The notes: generated by a model not told the origin, from the letters alone. A DNA stretch of 64,000 nt from Marinicauda algicola (GCF_017161425.1 NZ_CP071057.1:1116001-1180000), one strand, 5' to 3'. Positions 18,638 to 29,244 are shown, counted from the stretch's first letter. A program made the numbers and translations.

Positions 18638-19597
18638 ATGTCCATGATGACCTCGACCCTCACCCAAGATTCCATCGTCCCGGTCTCCCTGAAGAGCGCC
18701 GAGACCGATCCGCAGGGCTTTGCCGACGCGCTCGGCCGCTCGTTCCGCGAATACGGCTTCGCCGTGATCAAGGACCATAGCGTAGATACCGGCGTGATCG
18801 GGCGCGCGCTCGCCGACACCAAGGCCTTCTTCGCCCTGCCCGAGGAGGTGAAGCGTAGCTATCACGTTCCGGGCGGGGGGGGCGCGCGGGGCTACACGCC
18901 CTTCGGCATCGAGATCGCCAAGGGCGCCAAGGAGCGCGACCTGAAGGAATTCTGGCATCGCGGGCGCGACCTGCCCGCGGGCCACAAGTACGAAAGCTAC
19001 ATGCCGGCGAACATTCCGGTGAAAGAGGTCGAAGGCTTCGATATCTCGACGAAGGCGCTGTACGAGGCCCTCGACGAGATGGGAGCGATCCTCCTGACAG
19101 CGATCGCGCGCCATCTGGGGCTGGCCGAGCGCTGGTTCGAGAAGACCGTCGATCAGGGAAACTCGGTACTGCGGCTGCTGCACTACCCTCCGATCGAGGG
19201 CACGCCTGGCGGGGTACGCGCAGGCGCGCACGAGGACATCAACGTCATCACCCTGCTGCTCGGCGCGGAAGAAGCCGGCCTGCAGGTCAAGACGCGCAGC
19301 GGCGAGTGGCTCCCGATCCAGCCGCCCGAGGGCGCGCTTGTGGTCAATGTCGGCGACATGCTGCAGCGCCTGACCAACAACGTCCTGCCCTCGACCACGC
19401 ACCGCGTGGTGAACCCCTCGGCCGAGCGCATGAAATTCCCGCGCTATTCCACGCCCTTCTTCCTGCACTTCAATCCGGACTTCATGATCGAGACCCTGCC
19501 GGGCTGCATCTCGGACGAGAATCCGAATCGCTACCCGGTGCCGATCACGGCGCACGACTATCTCGACGAGCGCCTGAGGGAGATCGGGCTGAAATAG
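18638..19597 (+). CDS. Isopenicillin-N-synthase-family 2OG/Fe(II) oxygenase (copy 1)
   Basis: About 319 aa. The N-terminal DIOX_N-like part begins with IVPVSL and includes EYGFAVIKDHSV. The iron-binding triad is visible as H198 and D200 in HEDINVITLL and H255 in TTHRVVNP. The co-substrate carboxylate is held by R269/S271 in PRYSTPFF. Related bacterial proteins are annotated as IPNS-family oxygenases; substrates are mostly unknown, and there is no NRPS here, so penicillin chemistry is not implied. Three in-frame ATGs (18638, 18644, 18647) compete as start. A paralogue lies at 53138-54049. Confidence 0.85.
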   Translation: MSMMTSTLTQDSIVPVSLKSAETDPQGFADALGRSFREYGFAVIKDHSVDTGVIGRALADTKAFFALPEEVKRSYHVPGGGGARGYTPFGIEIAKGAKERDLKEFWHRGRDLPAGHKYESYMPANIPVKEVEGFDISTKALYEALDEMGAILLTAIARHLGLAERWFEKTVDQGNSVLRLLHYPPIEGTPGGVRAGAHEDINVITLLLGAEEAGLQVKTRSGEWLPIQPPEGALVVNVGDMLQRLTNNVLPSTTHRVVNPSAERMKFPRYSTPFFLHFNPDFMIETLPGCISDENPNRYPVPITAHDYLDERLREIGLK

Positions 19598-19685
19598 GGC
19601 TGCGCCGGGCGATTGCACCGGCGCCCTCCCTTCCCCGGCCGCAGCGGGCTATATCTCGGAAGCCCCACGGCTGCGCGGAACGTCC

Positions 19686-20828
19686 ATGCCTTTGAAAATC
19701 CGGATGATCGAACGCCTCGCCGAAGTCTCCCGGGAGGCGTGGGACAGCGTGGCGAACCCGCAAGGTGCGCCGTTCGAACCGTTCCTGTCCTGGGATTTTC
19801 TCGACGCGCTGGAGACCTCCGGATGCGCGGTGGAGGAAACCGGCTGGGGGCCGAAGCATCTGCTCGCCGAGGATGAAGGCAGCGGTGAACTGCTCGGCGT
19901 GCTGCCGCTCTATCTGAAGGGACATTCCTACGGCGAGTTCGTGTTCGATCACGGCTGGGCGAACGCCTACGAGAATGCCGGCGGCCAGTATTACCCCAAG
20001 CTCGTGACCGCCGTGCCGTTCACGCCGGTGACCGGGAGGCGGGTCCTGGCCCGCGATCCGGCCGTGCGCGGCGCGCTTGTCGACGCCGCGCGCCATGTCG
20101 CGGCCGAGTGGGGGCTTTCGGGCTGGCACGTGCTGTTTCCGTTCGAGGCCGAATGGGGCGAGCTGCGCGATGCGGGTCTGCTGGGCCGGACCGACATCCA
20201 GTTCATCTGGGAGAACCGCGGCTACCAGAGCCACGAGGATTTCCTCGCCGATCTCGCCTCGAGGAAGCGCAAGGCGCTGAAAAAGGAACGCGGCACCGCG
20301 CAGCACGGCCTCGAGATCGAGCGGCTGAGCGGCGACGCGCTCACCAAGCATCACTGGGACGTGTTCTTCGCCTGCTATCAGGAGACCGGCGCGCGCAAAT
20401 GGGGCTCGCCCTACCTCAATCGCGCGTTCTTCTCGCTGATCCATGAACGCATGGCCGATCGCGTCCTGCTGGTGATGGCGAAGAGAGAAGGCGAGCACAT
20501 CGCCGCCGCCCTCAACTTCATCGGCTCGCAGGCACTCTACGGACGCTATTGGGGGGCTCTTGAACACCGCGACAGCCTGCATTTCGAACTCTGCTATCAC
20601 CAGGCCGTCGATTACGCGATCGAACACGGTCTGAAGCGCGTCGAGGCCGGCGCACAGGGGCCGCACAAGATGGCGCGCGGCTACCGGCCGCAAGCGGTTC
20701 ATTCGGCCCATCACCTGACCCAGGAGAGCTTCGCCCAGGCCGTCGACCGCTTCCTCGCCCGCGAACGCGCGGCGGTGCAGGCCGAGATCGGGGCTCTGGG
20801 CGCGGAGACGCCGTTCAAGAAGGACTGA
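19686..20828 (+). CDS. DUF482/COG3146-type N-acyltransferase
   Basis: A 380-aa soluble protein of the predicted N-acyltransferase group related to FemAB/GNAT enzymes. FEPFLSWDFLDALE near the start and LPLYLKGHSYGEFVFDHGWA are family signatures, as are KRKALKKER in the middle and EAGAQGPHKMARGY near the end. Members are thought to acylate an amino group on a small molecule or envelope component; no member in this group is well characterised to my knowledge. It follows the oxygenase gene by 88 bp and precedes the HIT gene by 67 bp on the same strand. Confidence 0.85.
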   Translation: MPLKIRMIERLAEVSREAWDSVANPQGAPFEPFLSWDFLDALETSGCAVEETGWGPKHLLAEDEGSGELLGVLPLYLKGHSYGEFVFDHGWANAYENAGGQYYPKLVTAVPFTPVTGRRVLARDPAVRGALVDAARHVAAEWGLSGWHVLFPFEAEWGELRDAGLLGRTDIQFIWENRGYQSHEDFLADLASRKRKALKKERGTAQHGLEIERLSGDALTKHHWDVFFACYQETGARKWGSPYLNRAFFSLIHERMADRVLLVMAKREGEHIAAALNFIGSQALYGRYWGALEHRDSLHFELCYHQAVDYAIEHGLKRVEAGAQGPHKMARGYRPQAVHSAHHLTQESFAQAVDRFLARERAAVQAEIGALGAETPFKKD

Positions 20829-20895
20829 CGCTCTGGCCTGAACCCGTGCGAACCGGTAGGTGTTGATCCTCAAACGAGGAAGGGAGATCGCAGCA

Positions 20896-21330
20896 ATGAG
20901 CCTGACCGGCAGCTATGACGACGCCAACATCTTCGCGAAGATGCTGCGCGGGGAGATCCCGGCGGTGAAGGTCTATGAGGACGAGGCGGTCCTGGCGGTG
21001 ATGGACCTCTATCCGCAGAGTCCGGGCCACACCCTCGTCATCCCGAAGGAGAAGGCGCGCAATCTCCTGGAACTGTCCGACGAGATGGCCGGCAAGGCGA
21101 TCGCGCGCGTCAAGCGCATCGCGCAGGCCGTCGTCGAGGCGCTCGATCCGGATGGGGTCGTTGTCACGCAGTTCAACGGCGCGCCGGCCGGCCAGTCCAT
21201 CTTCCATATCCACTTCCACATCATCCCGCGCTGGGAAGGCCGGGCGATGGGCCAGCACGGCGGCGGCGGACAGGCCCGCACCGCCGAGCTCGAGGAGCTG
21301 GCGGAGAAGATCCGCGCGGCGCTGGACTAG
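20896..21330 (+). CDS. HIT-family nucleotide hydrolase/transferase
   Basis: A 144-aa histidine-triad protein. The active-site motif HIHFHIIPRW (HxHxHxx) is at about residues 100-109, preceded by the NGAPAGQSIFH segment; FAKMLRGEIPAVKVYEDE near the N terminus is the typical HINT/FHIT-like start. These enzymes hydrolyse nucleoside phosphoramidates or dinucleoside polyphosphates. The start at 20896 is chosen because AAGGGAGA lies upstream; a 12-codon in-frame extension has no good ribosome site. Four bases separate its stop from the next gene. Confidence 0.92.
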   Translation: MSLTGSYDDANIFAKMLRGEIPAVKVYEDEAVLAVMDLYPQSPGHTLVIPKEKARNLLELSDEMAGKAIARVKRIAQAVVEALDPDGVVVTQFNGAPAGQSIFHIHFHIIPRWEGRAMGQHGGGGQARTAELEELAEKIRAALD

Positions 21331-21334
21331 CATC

Positions 21335-21820
21335 ATGACGACGCATCGCGACCCGGGGCCGGAGAGGAACCCGCTTGGCGGGTTTGCGCCCTACGAAGAC
21401 AGGCCCATGCGGTTTGCGGGGCTGCGCAAGACCGCCGGATGGGCGATCAAGGTCTACGAGGTCTGGATGCGGACCGCGCGGTTCGAGCCCGACCGCTTCG
21501 CGCGCGGAGAGGCGATGGCGCTGTGCGCCCTGCCGGACGCGCCCGCGCCGGGGCGGCCCGGCGTCGGTTTCCTGATCCTGCACCAGGGGCGCGGCATGGA
21601 CTATGCCGTGCTGGCCTGGTGGGACCGCGAGAACGAGCTTCCCACGCGCGTCTTCGTGGATGAAGGCGCAGGCTGGCGCAGCGCCGTGACCGAATCCTTC
21701 TGCGTCTGGGACATGCAGATCATGAACGCGGAACGCGACGCCTATGTCCGCCATGTCCTGGCCGACCCGCGCCATGGCGATCTCGCCGCCTATCTGGCGG
21801 ACACTTGCCCTGCATCCTGA
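21335..21820 (+). CDS. Uncharacterised protein co-transcribed with HIT gene
   Basis: 161 aa, no recognised domain. Composition is Trp/Arg/Asp-rich and no signal peptide or membrane helix is visible. Recognisable conserved-looking segments are WAIKVYEVWMRT, GFLILHQGRGMDYAVLAWWDREN and ESFCVWDMQIMNAERDAYVRHVL. Its start lies four bases after the HIT gene's TAG, so the two are almost certainly one transcript and may act on the same nucleotide-type substrate; that is inference from linkage only. Confidence 0.7.
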   Translation: MTTHRDPGPERNPLGGFAPYEDRPMRFAGLRKTAGWAIKVYEVWMRTARFEPDRFARGEAMALCALPDAPAPGRPGVGFLILHQGRGMDYAVLAWWDRENELPTRVFVDEGAGWRSAVTESFCVWDMQIMNAERDAYVRHVLADPRHGDLAAYLADTCPAS

Positions 21821-21903
21821 CGCCGGCCGGCAGCGCGCAGGCTGGCCTGCCCGCCTCGCGGACCGGTCACAGGGGCAGAGCGCGCTTCCGCTTGCGCTAT
21901 AGA

Positions 21904-21915
21904 ACGAACGTTCGT
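21904..21915. promoter_or_regulatory. Palindromic operator candidate for the TetR regulator
   Basis: ACGAACGTTCGT is a perfect 12-bp palindrome 11 nt before the tetR ATG, flanked by CTATAG and TATAAG, either of which could be the -10 element. The position suits autoregulation by the downstream TetR protein. Confidence 0.55.
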
Positions 21916-21926
21916 ATAAGTTGCTC

Positions 21927-22499
21927 ATGAGCACCGACACCCGCACCCGAATCCTCGATGCCGCCCTCGAGGCCCTGCCCGAAACCGGCCTTGCCGGCCT
22001 GTCCGTCGGCAAGCTCGCCGCGGCGGCGGGGATGAGCAAGAGCGGCCTGTTCGCCCGCTTCGGCGGCCAGGACGCGCTGCAGAACGCCATCATCGAGGCT
22101 GCGATCGACCGGTTCCGCGACCAGGTGATCGAACCGGCCCGCGCGCAAAAGGGCGCGCGCGCCCGGCTGGAGACGCTTGCCGACCGCTGGACGGATTGGC
22201 TCCTTCTCACGCGCCCCTGCCCCATATTGCAGGCCGCGTTCGAGGCGCCGGGCCTGACGCCGCAGGCTGCCGAGACCGCCCGTCAGTCGCGGCGCGACTT
22301 CACGTCCTGGGTCGAACGGCTCGCCCGGATCGCCGTTGCCGAAGGCGGCCTCGCCGCGCACACGGACCCGGCTAGTTTCGCCTTCCGCTTCGAGGGAACC
22401 GGGCTCGCCACCCAGTCGGCCGGTCCGATCCAGGGCCGGGATGATGCCGCTACCCTCGCCCGCGCCGCCTTCTCCGACCTCTTCAAGGCTCACAGCTAG
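21927..22499 (+). CDS. TetR-family transcriptional regulator
   Basis: 190 aa. The N-terminal HTH covers about residues 5-55: TRTRILDAALEALPETGLAG, then LAAAAGMSKSGLFARFGGQD. The C-terminal ligand/dimer domain is all-helical. ATG at 21927 is used; a TTG two codons earlier is less likely. It is directly followed, without a gap, by an alpha/beta hydrolase gene, which it probably controls together with itself through the palindrome at 21904-21915. The effector cannot be inferred. Confidence 0.88.
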   Translation: MSTDTRTRILDAALEALPETGLAGLSVGKLAAAAGMSKSGLFARFGGQDALQNAIIEAAIDRFRDQVIEPARAQKGARARLETLADRWTDWLLLTRPCPILQAAFEAPGLTPQAAETARQSRRDFTSWVERLARIAVAEGGLAAHTDPASFAFRFEGTGLATQSAGPIQGRDDAATLARAAFSDLFKAHS

Positions 22500-23324
22500 A
22501 TGACCCAGATGCCCAAGCCCGCGATCCTGATGGCCAATGCGGCCGCCTGGATCGCCCCGCAGAGCTTTACCCGCAAGGCCGTCTCCGCCTTCGTCACCCC
22601 GCGCGCCAGGCGCCAGAGCGAGCGCGGGCGGGACTTTCTCGAGACGCTGGCGCGCGAGACCTTCCCCGGACCGATCGGCGCGCAGCGCGCCTATGCCGGA
22701 GGGGATGGGCCGACGCTCTTCTTCATGCACGGCTGGGAAGCCGACAGCGCCGACCTCGCCACCCATGCCGAAGCGCTCATGCAGGCCGGCTACCGCGTCG
22801 TGCTGATCGACGGACCGGCCCATGGCGAGAGCGAGGGACGCAAGACCTCCATGCTCGATTTCGCCGCCGGCCTCGGCGCCGCCGCGCAGGCGTTCGGCGC
22901 GCCGCACGGCGTGGTCGCGCACTCGATGGGCTGTCCCTCCACCGTCATCGCCACTGCACGCGGCCTCATCGCGCCGCAGGTCTTCGTCGCCCTCGCCTCG
23001 CCGCGCTCGCTGCCGGAAAACGTGGAATTCCAGGGCCGCTCGATGGGGCTCACGCGGCGCGCCGTGCGCCTGATGCTGGACGGCATCGAGAAGCGCCTCG
23101 GCGAGCCGATCGAGCACTTCGACATCGCCCGCGATGCGCCTGCGATGCGGGCCCGCGCCCTCTTCGTGCACGGCACCGGCGACCAGATCGTGCGCGCGCA
23201 GAGCTCGCACGACATCGCGCAGGCCTGGCCGGGGGCGGAGGTGGAATTCTACGACGGGCTCGGCCACCGCGGCGTGCTGAGGAACCCAGCCGTCACCGGC
23301 CGCATCCTGAGCTTCCTGCGGTGA
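22500..23324 (+). CDS. Alpha/beta hydrolase
   Basis: A 274-aa alpha/beta hydrolase. HGWE provides the oxyanion-hole segment; the nucleophile elbow is AHSMGC (Ser in a variant GxSxG with Ala first); a candidate acid is D in GTGDQIV and the catalytic histidine is in GLGHRG. The N-terminal stretch has no clear signal peptide. Its ATG abuts the TetR stop codon, so the two are one operon. Substrate unknown; likely an esterase or lipase-like activity on small acyl compounds. Confidence 0.87.
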   Translation: MTQMPKPAILMANAAAWIAPQSFTRKAVSAFVTPRARRQSERGRDFLETLARETFPGPIGAQRAYAGGDGPTLFFMHGWEADSADLATHAEALMQAGYRVVLIDGPAHGESEGRKTSMLDFAAGLGAAAQAFGAPHGVVAHSMGCPSTVIATARGLIAPQVFVALASPRSLPENVEFQGRSMGLTRRAVRLMLDGIEKRLGEPIEHFDIARDAPAMRARALFVHGTGDQIVRAQSSHDIAQAWPGAEVEFYDGLGHRGVLRNPAVTGRILSFLR

Positions 23325-23325
23325 G

Positions 23326-23352
23326 TCCCGCTCCCCTCCGAGGAGCGGGACC
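23326..23352. terminator. Hairpin between alpha/beta hydrolase and membrane-protein gene
   Basis: GTCCCGCTCC and GGAGCGGGAC form a perfect 10-bp stem with a 7-nt loop directly after the hydrolase stop. The convergent gene ends 11 bp beyond. It probably serves both strands; no T-tract is present. Confidence 0.5.
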
Positions 23353-23362
23353 CCGCAGCGCT

Positions 23363-23941
23363 CTAGCCGGTGAAGACCAGGTAGAGTCCGCCAATCACCG
23401 ATAGCGGCATGATGAAAAGCAGGGGAATTGGAATGAGCGGCAGGGCGATGCGAACCTTGCCCCACCATTCCAGCAGGACCAGCCAACCCGCGCCGAGCAC
23501 CGAACCGAGCACGAGCATGAGACCGATCTGCCGGTCACTGCTCATGCCGGTCACGTCAAGGCCGAGATCGAGAAGATAGGCTGCCACGGCGAAGGGAACG
23601 AGGATCAGCGCAAGCACGATGTATTCCCCGACCAGCAGCAAGCCGGTCAGCATCTGGAGATAGGTCTGCTGGCTGTTGCCGGCCGGCTGCGCCGCCTCGA
23701 CGACCGCGCCGCCACCGGCCTCGGCCCCGGCCGCCGCTCCGGCAGCCCTCTTGGCCTGGCCAGACGCCTCGATCGCGTCCCGGATCGTGGTCAGCCAGCG
23801 GACGAACAAGAGTGCGACCACGGACGCAAACCAGTAAAATGCATAGTTTGCGATCCCTCCGTCCTGCTCTCCCAGGAGCAGGACGATTGGAATGAAGAAC
23901 AGGGTCCCGAAGATCAGGGCAAAAATGAAGTTGCGGCGCAT
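23363..23941 (-). CDS. Uncharacterised multi-pass membrane protein
   Basis: 192 aa from the ATG at 23941, chosen for GGGGAGG eight bases upstream over two upstream ATGs without ribosome sites. Five or so hydrophobic segments: FIFALIFGTLFFIPIVLLL, YAFYWFASVVALLFV, LTGLLLVGEYIVLALIL, IGLMLVLGSVLGAGWLVLL and LLFIMPLSVIGGLYLV. An Ala/Gly-rich hydrophilic loop separates segments two and three. No family recognised. Single gene; no neighbours on the same strand nearby except the clpA end upstream. Confidence 0.65.
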   Translation of the reverse strand: MRRNFIFALIFGTLFFIPIVLLLGEQDGGIANYAFYWFASVVALLFVRWLTTIRDAIEASGQAKRAAGAAAGAEAGGGAVVEAAQPAGNSQQTYLQMLTGLLLVGEYIVLALILVPFAVAAYLLDLGLDVTGMSSDRQIGLMLVLGSVLGAGWLVLLEWWGKVRIALPLIPIPLLFIMPLSVIGGLYLVFTG

Positions 23942-24151
23942 GAGGCCAGCCTCCCCTATGTCGAGGCATGGCACTAGCGACATTCGCGCGCCCGACACCC
24001 CGGCGTGCCTGGGCACATTTTCAAAAAAGTGATGATTCCTTTCCCCGGTCTATATTCTTGTCGCCCCAGGCAGACTGCGGCCCGATCGCGCGGGTGGAGC
24101 CGGGATGGGGTTTGTGAGGCGGGTCGTATACCGGCAGCGCAGAAAAGAGAG

Positions 24152-24180
24152 GCCCCGCGGTGATCCTCTCACCGCGGGGC
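24152..24180 (-). terminator. Intrinsic terminator of clpSA
   Basis: A perfect 12-bp stem (GCCCCGCGGTGA/TCACCGCGGGGC, 5-nt loop) followed on the minus strand by CTCTCTTTTCT. It lies 37 nt after the clpA stop codon, a standard rho-independent terminator position. Confidence 0.8.
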
Positions 24181-24216
24181 GCTGCTGTCTGACCGCTATC
24201 TCGCGTTACCCGGCCC

Positions 24217-26541
<2,325 letters not shown>

Positions 26542-26545
26542 GTCG

Positions 26546-26872
26546 CTAATCCTTTTCCATCGTGCACTGCAACGGATGCTGGCTCTGCCTCGCCGCGTCC
26601 ATCACCTGGGCGACCTTGGTCTCGGCCACCTCGTAGGTGAAGACGCCGCACACCCCCACTCCATGTTGGTGCACATGGAGCATGATGCGAGTCGCCTCTT
26701 CAGGGGACTTGTGAAAAATCCCCATGAGGACTTCGACGACGAATTCCATCGGCGTGTAGTCGTCGTTGAGGAGCAGCACCTTGTACATCGAGGGGCGCTG
26801 CGTCTTCACTTTCGGCTTTAGGGCCAGACCGGTTCCCCGTCCGGGTTGGTCTGGGCTGCGCCGTTCGGTCAT
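26546..26872 (-). CDS. clpS: ATP-dependent Clp protease adaptor ClpS
   Basis: A 108-aa adaptor. The core begins at [20 protein letters not shown], with the N-degron pocket residues N and D of LLNDDYT, and continues with [24 protein letters not shown]. It binds proteins with N-terminal bulky hydrophobic residues and delivers them to ClpA. The unstructured N-terminal tail (about 26 residues, Lys/Pro/Gly-rich) needed to switch ClpA is present. ATG at 26872 is chosen since upstream in-frame sequence lacks ClpS character. In Caulobacter this adaptor also serves cell-cycle proteolysis. Confidence 0.95.
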   Translation of the reverse strand: MTERRSPDQPGRGTGLALKPKVKTQRPSMYKVLLLNDDYTPMEFVVEVLMGIFHKSPEEATRIMLHVHQHGVGVCGVFTYEVAETKVAQVMDAARQSQHPLQCTMEKD

Positions 26873-27063
26873 GGCGGTCTTCAAAGTCCTTGCCGGTGGC
26901 CGGCGTCCCGCATCTTCGGACGCCGCGCTCCACATCACCCTGACAGAAGTAATTAAATAGTGGGTGACCGGTTCCTGGGAAGCCCCCGAAATCGGTTGTG
27001 CGCAGCCCGGCGCGCAAAAACCACAGTTGGCGCGCGCAAGAATTGCGGTTATAGGAGGATCAC

Positions 27064-27098
27064 AAAAAAGAGGCCCGGTCACCTTGCGGTGCCGGGCC
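27064..27098 (-). terminator. Intrinsic terminator after the phasin gene
   Basis: Reading the minus strand, GGCCCGGCACC pairs with GGTGACCGGGCC (one bulged base) around a GCAA loop, followed by TCTTTTTT. It sits 57 nt beyond the phasin stop codon. Confidence 0.8.
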
Positions 27099-27155
27099 AG
27101 TCGGGAGGAAATCGGTTGCCGGGCGCGCCATCGGGCGCTGCCCGGCAAATTCGTC

Positions 27156-27848
27156 TTAGCGCTGCGACTGCGCGACCTCGACGGCGGCCGCGAAGCGGTC
27201 GTTCAGCGGCTTGAAGCCGTCCTTGAACATGCCGCTCATCAGCTCGGTCGCCTTGTTCACTTCGGCCAGGTAGGCCTCGAGCGAGGACTTGGTGAAGTCG
27301 GCCTGGATCTCGATGAGCTCCTGAAGCGACTTCGCCGAGGACATCGACTTGGCGGCGGCGACGCCTTCTTCCATCGACTTCTTGGCGAAGGCGATCGAGT
27401 TGGCGTTCAGCTCCTCGAGCGACTTCGACGTGGCGGTCGCCGAGGCGATCACGGCATCGACGGTATCCTTCTGGAACGCGCTGAACTCGTTCAGGGCGTT
27501 CAGGGACTTCTCGAAGCCCTCCTTGACGGCCTTGTTGGAGGCCTGGGTCACCTTGTCGAGGGTTTCGGTGGCGGTGTCTTTCTTGGCGTTGGACATGAAG
27601 GTCTCTCCGGTAATCTTGCGGGGCGCGGAAGGCTGGCGCGGCTTGGCCTTCGGCTGGGGTTGGGGCTTGGTATTCGGTTGCGGTTGCGGTTGCGGTTGCG
27701 GTTTCCGGGCTGCGGCCTTCGAAGCGGCCGGCTTCGGCGCGCCGTTGGAATTCGCGGCAGCCTTCGGAGCGGACGGCACGACCTTCGCCGGCGCGGCCTC
27801 GGCCGGCTTCGGCTCGGGGTTGGCAGCAGGTTTCGTGTCCTCGGCCAT
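27156..27848 (-). CDS. Phasin family protein with Pro/Gln/Ala-rich N-terminal extension
   Basis: From the ATG at 27848 (AAGGAG upstream) the protein is 230 aa. The first 84 residues are low complexity, Ala/Pro/Lys-rich with a QPQPQPQP run. The last 146 residues are a typical phasin helical domain ([20 protein letters not shown]). Phasins coat polyhydroxyalkanoate granules. A second in-frame ATG at 27596 has its own GGAGAGAC ribosome site and would produce the standard-size 146-aa phasin, so two isoforms are plausible. It is followed by a strong terminator, and a PhaR-type palindrome lies upstream. Confidence 0.85.
   Translation of the reverse strand: MAEDTKPAANPEPKPAEAAPAKVVPSAPKAAANSNGAPKPAASKAAARKPQPQPQPQPNTKPQPQPKAKPRQPSAPRKITGETFMSNAKKDTATETLDKVTQASNKAVKEGFEKSLNALNEFSAFQKDTVDAVIASATATSKSLEELNANSIAFAKKSMEEGVAAAKSMSSAKSLQELIEIQADFTKSSLEAYLAEVNKATELMSGMFKDGFKPLNDRFAAAVEVAQSQR
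27596..27611 (-). promoter_or_regulatory. Internal ribosome binding site and second start of the phasin gene
   Basis: GGAGAGACCTTC-ATG inside the phasin frame nearly duplicates the upstream start GGAGAGACGCTC-ATG at 27848. The motif and spacing fit a real initiation site for a short phasin isoform. Confidence 0.5.
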
Positions 27849-27922
27849 GAGCGTCTCTCCTTCAGCCGCCCTCTTCGCAGCTGCAGCAAAAATGGCGTTC
27901 GAGAGCTCAAAAGTCAAGCATT

Positions 27923-27941
27923 TTTTGTGCAGTGCACAAAA
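27923..27941. promoter_or_regulatory. PhaR-like operator upstream of phasin
   Basis: TTTTGTGCA-G-TGCACAAAA is a perfect 9-bp inverted repeat with a 1-nt centre, 75 nt upstream of the phasin start. The core TGC-AGT-GCA fits the TGC-N3-GCA type sites reported for PhaR repressors controlling phasin genes. PhaR itself is not in the window. Confidence 0.55.
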
Positions 27942-27999
27942 TCCGTTTCAACCCTTGCGGTTAACGCGATTTCAACGCCGCGCGGCCCAGCATGGGGCC

Positions 28000-29244
28000 A
28001 TGATCAGAGCCTGTCTCGCCCTCCTCCTCGTGCTCGCCGCCACGATTTCGGCCGGGTCCGCGCACGCGCAGAGCCGCAGCGCCGCCTTCGTCGCGGACAT
28101 GGACAGCGGCCAGGTCCTGCATGCGCGCCAGGCCGATGCGCCGCGCCATCCGGCTTCGCTGACGAAGATGATGACGCTCTACATGCTGTTCGAGGCGATC
28201 GAGCGCGGCGATGTCGCGCTGACCGACACGATGACGGCCTCCGCCGAGGCCGCCTCGCGCCCGGCCTCCGATCTCGGCCTCGCCGCCGGCGACACGATCG
28301 AGGTCGAGCAGGCGATCCGCGCCCTGGTGGTGAGGAGCGCCAACGACGTCGCCGTCGTGGTCGCCGAACACCTGTCGGGCAGCGAATCCGCCTTCGCCGA
28401 GGCGATGACCGCGAGGGCGCGCGAGCTCGGCCTGACCTCGACCACCTTCCGCAACGCCTCCGGCCTGCACGATCCCGCGCAGCTGACCACGGCGCGCGAC
28501 ATGGCCCGCCTCGCCCATGCCCTGCATCGCGATTTCCCGCAGCACTTCCACTATTTCGCCGAGGAGCGCTTCGCCTACGACGGCGCGACCTACCGCAATC
28601 ACAACAGCCTGGTGGGCAGGGTCGAGGGCGTGGACGGGCTGAAGACCGGCTATATCCGCGCCTCGGGCTTCAATGTCGTGACGACCTCCCAGCGCGGCGA
28701 GCACCGCCTCGTCACGGTGGTGATGGGCGGGCGCACCGGCTCGGTGCGCGACGCCCATGCCGAGGAGCTGATCGAGGCGGCCTACACCGCGCTCGACGCG
28801 CGCGCCCAGAGCCGCCTGCTCGCGAGCCTCGACCTGCCCCGGCTCAACCCGGTGCGCGAGCGCGAGCTGATGACCGCCGAACTCGCCGGTCTCGATGGGC
28901 CGGTCGCGGTCGGCTCGAACGACGGCGCCCCGGCGGCCGCGGTGATCCTCGCCGACGCCGACCCGCTCGCGGAACCGCGCCTCGTCACCGAACCGGCCTG
29001 GGCGGTGCAGGTCGGTGCCTACGCCTCGCAGGCCGCGGCACGCGCGCGCCTGGAAAGCCTGTCGGCGACGCTCGGCGATGCCGAGATCGCGCGCGCCGCA
29101 CCGGTCACCGAGCCGGTCGAGCGCCAGGGACGCACGCTGTGGCGCGCCCGCTTCGACCGGCTGGACGCGGATGCTGCCCGGCGCGTGTGCGAGCGGCTCG
29201 CACGCATGGGCGAGCCCTGCTTCGCGGTGAGCCCGCAGGCCTAG
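28000..29244 (+). CDS. D-alanyl-D-alanine carboxypeptidase (class C low-MW PBP) with SPOR domain
   Basis: 414 aa. The signal peptide ends at about residue 23 (AHA). The serine-protease-like active site is complete: S53-LTK, S113-A-N115 and K215-TG. The C-terminal 75 residues form a SPOR domain (WAVQVGAYASQAAARARLESL and PCFAV) that binds denuded septal glycan. It trims the terminal D-Ala of peptidoglycan stem peptides in the periplasm, probably at the division site. Divergent from phasin; its stop shares a CTAG with the convergent J-domain gene. No C-terminal amphipathic membrane anchor is seen; SPOR replaces it. Confidence 0.93.
   Translation: MIRACLALLLVLAATISAGSAHAQSRSAAFVADMDSGQVLHARQADAPRHPASLTKMMTLYMLFEAIERGDVALTDTMTASAEAASRPASDLGLAAGDTIEVEQAIRALVVRSANDVAVVVAEHLSGSESAFAEAMTARARELGLTSTTFRNASGLHDPAQLTTARDMARLAHALHRDFPQHFHYFAEERFAYDGATYRNHNSLVGRVEGVDGLKTGYIRASGFNVVTTSQRGEHRLVTVVMGGRTGSVRDAHAEELIEAAYTALDARAQSRLLASLDLPRLNPVRERELMTAELAGLDGPVAVGSNDGAPAAAVILADADPLAEPRLVTEPAWAVQVGAYASQAAARARLESLSATLGDAEIARAAPVTEPVERQGRTLWRARFDRLDADAARRVCERLARMGEPCFAVSPQA

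Noticed and set aside
27665-27710. Short tandem repeat in phasin (QP-coding GGTTGC-type repeats) as a possible CRISPR or minisatellite
   Set aside because: It is in frame within coding sequence and encodes QP dipeptides; no spacers or cas genes exist.
27961-27976. CtrA-like TTAA-N7-TCAA upstream of the DD-carboxypeptidase
   Set aside because: One mismatch in the core and no supporting palindrome; I consider it weaker than the sites at 15007 and 35208 and do not list it as a feature.
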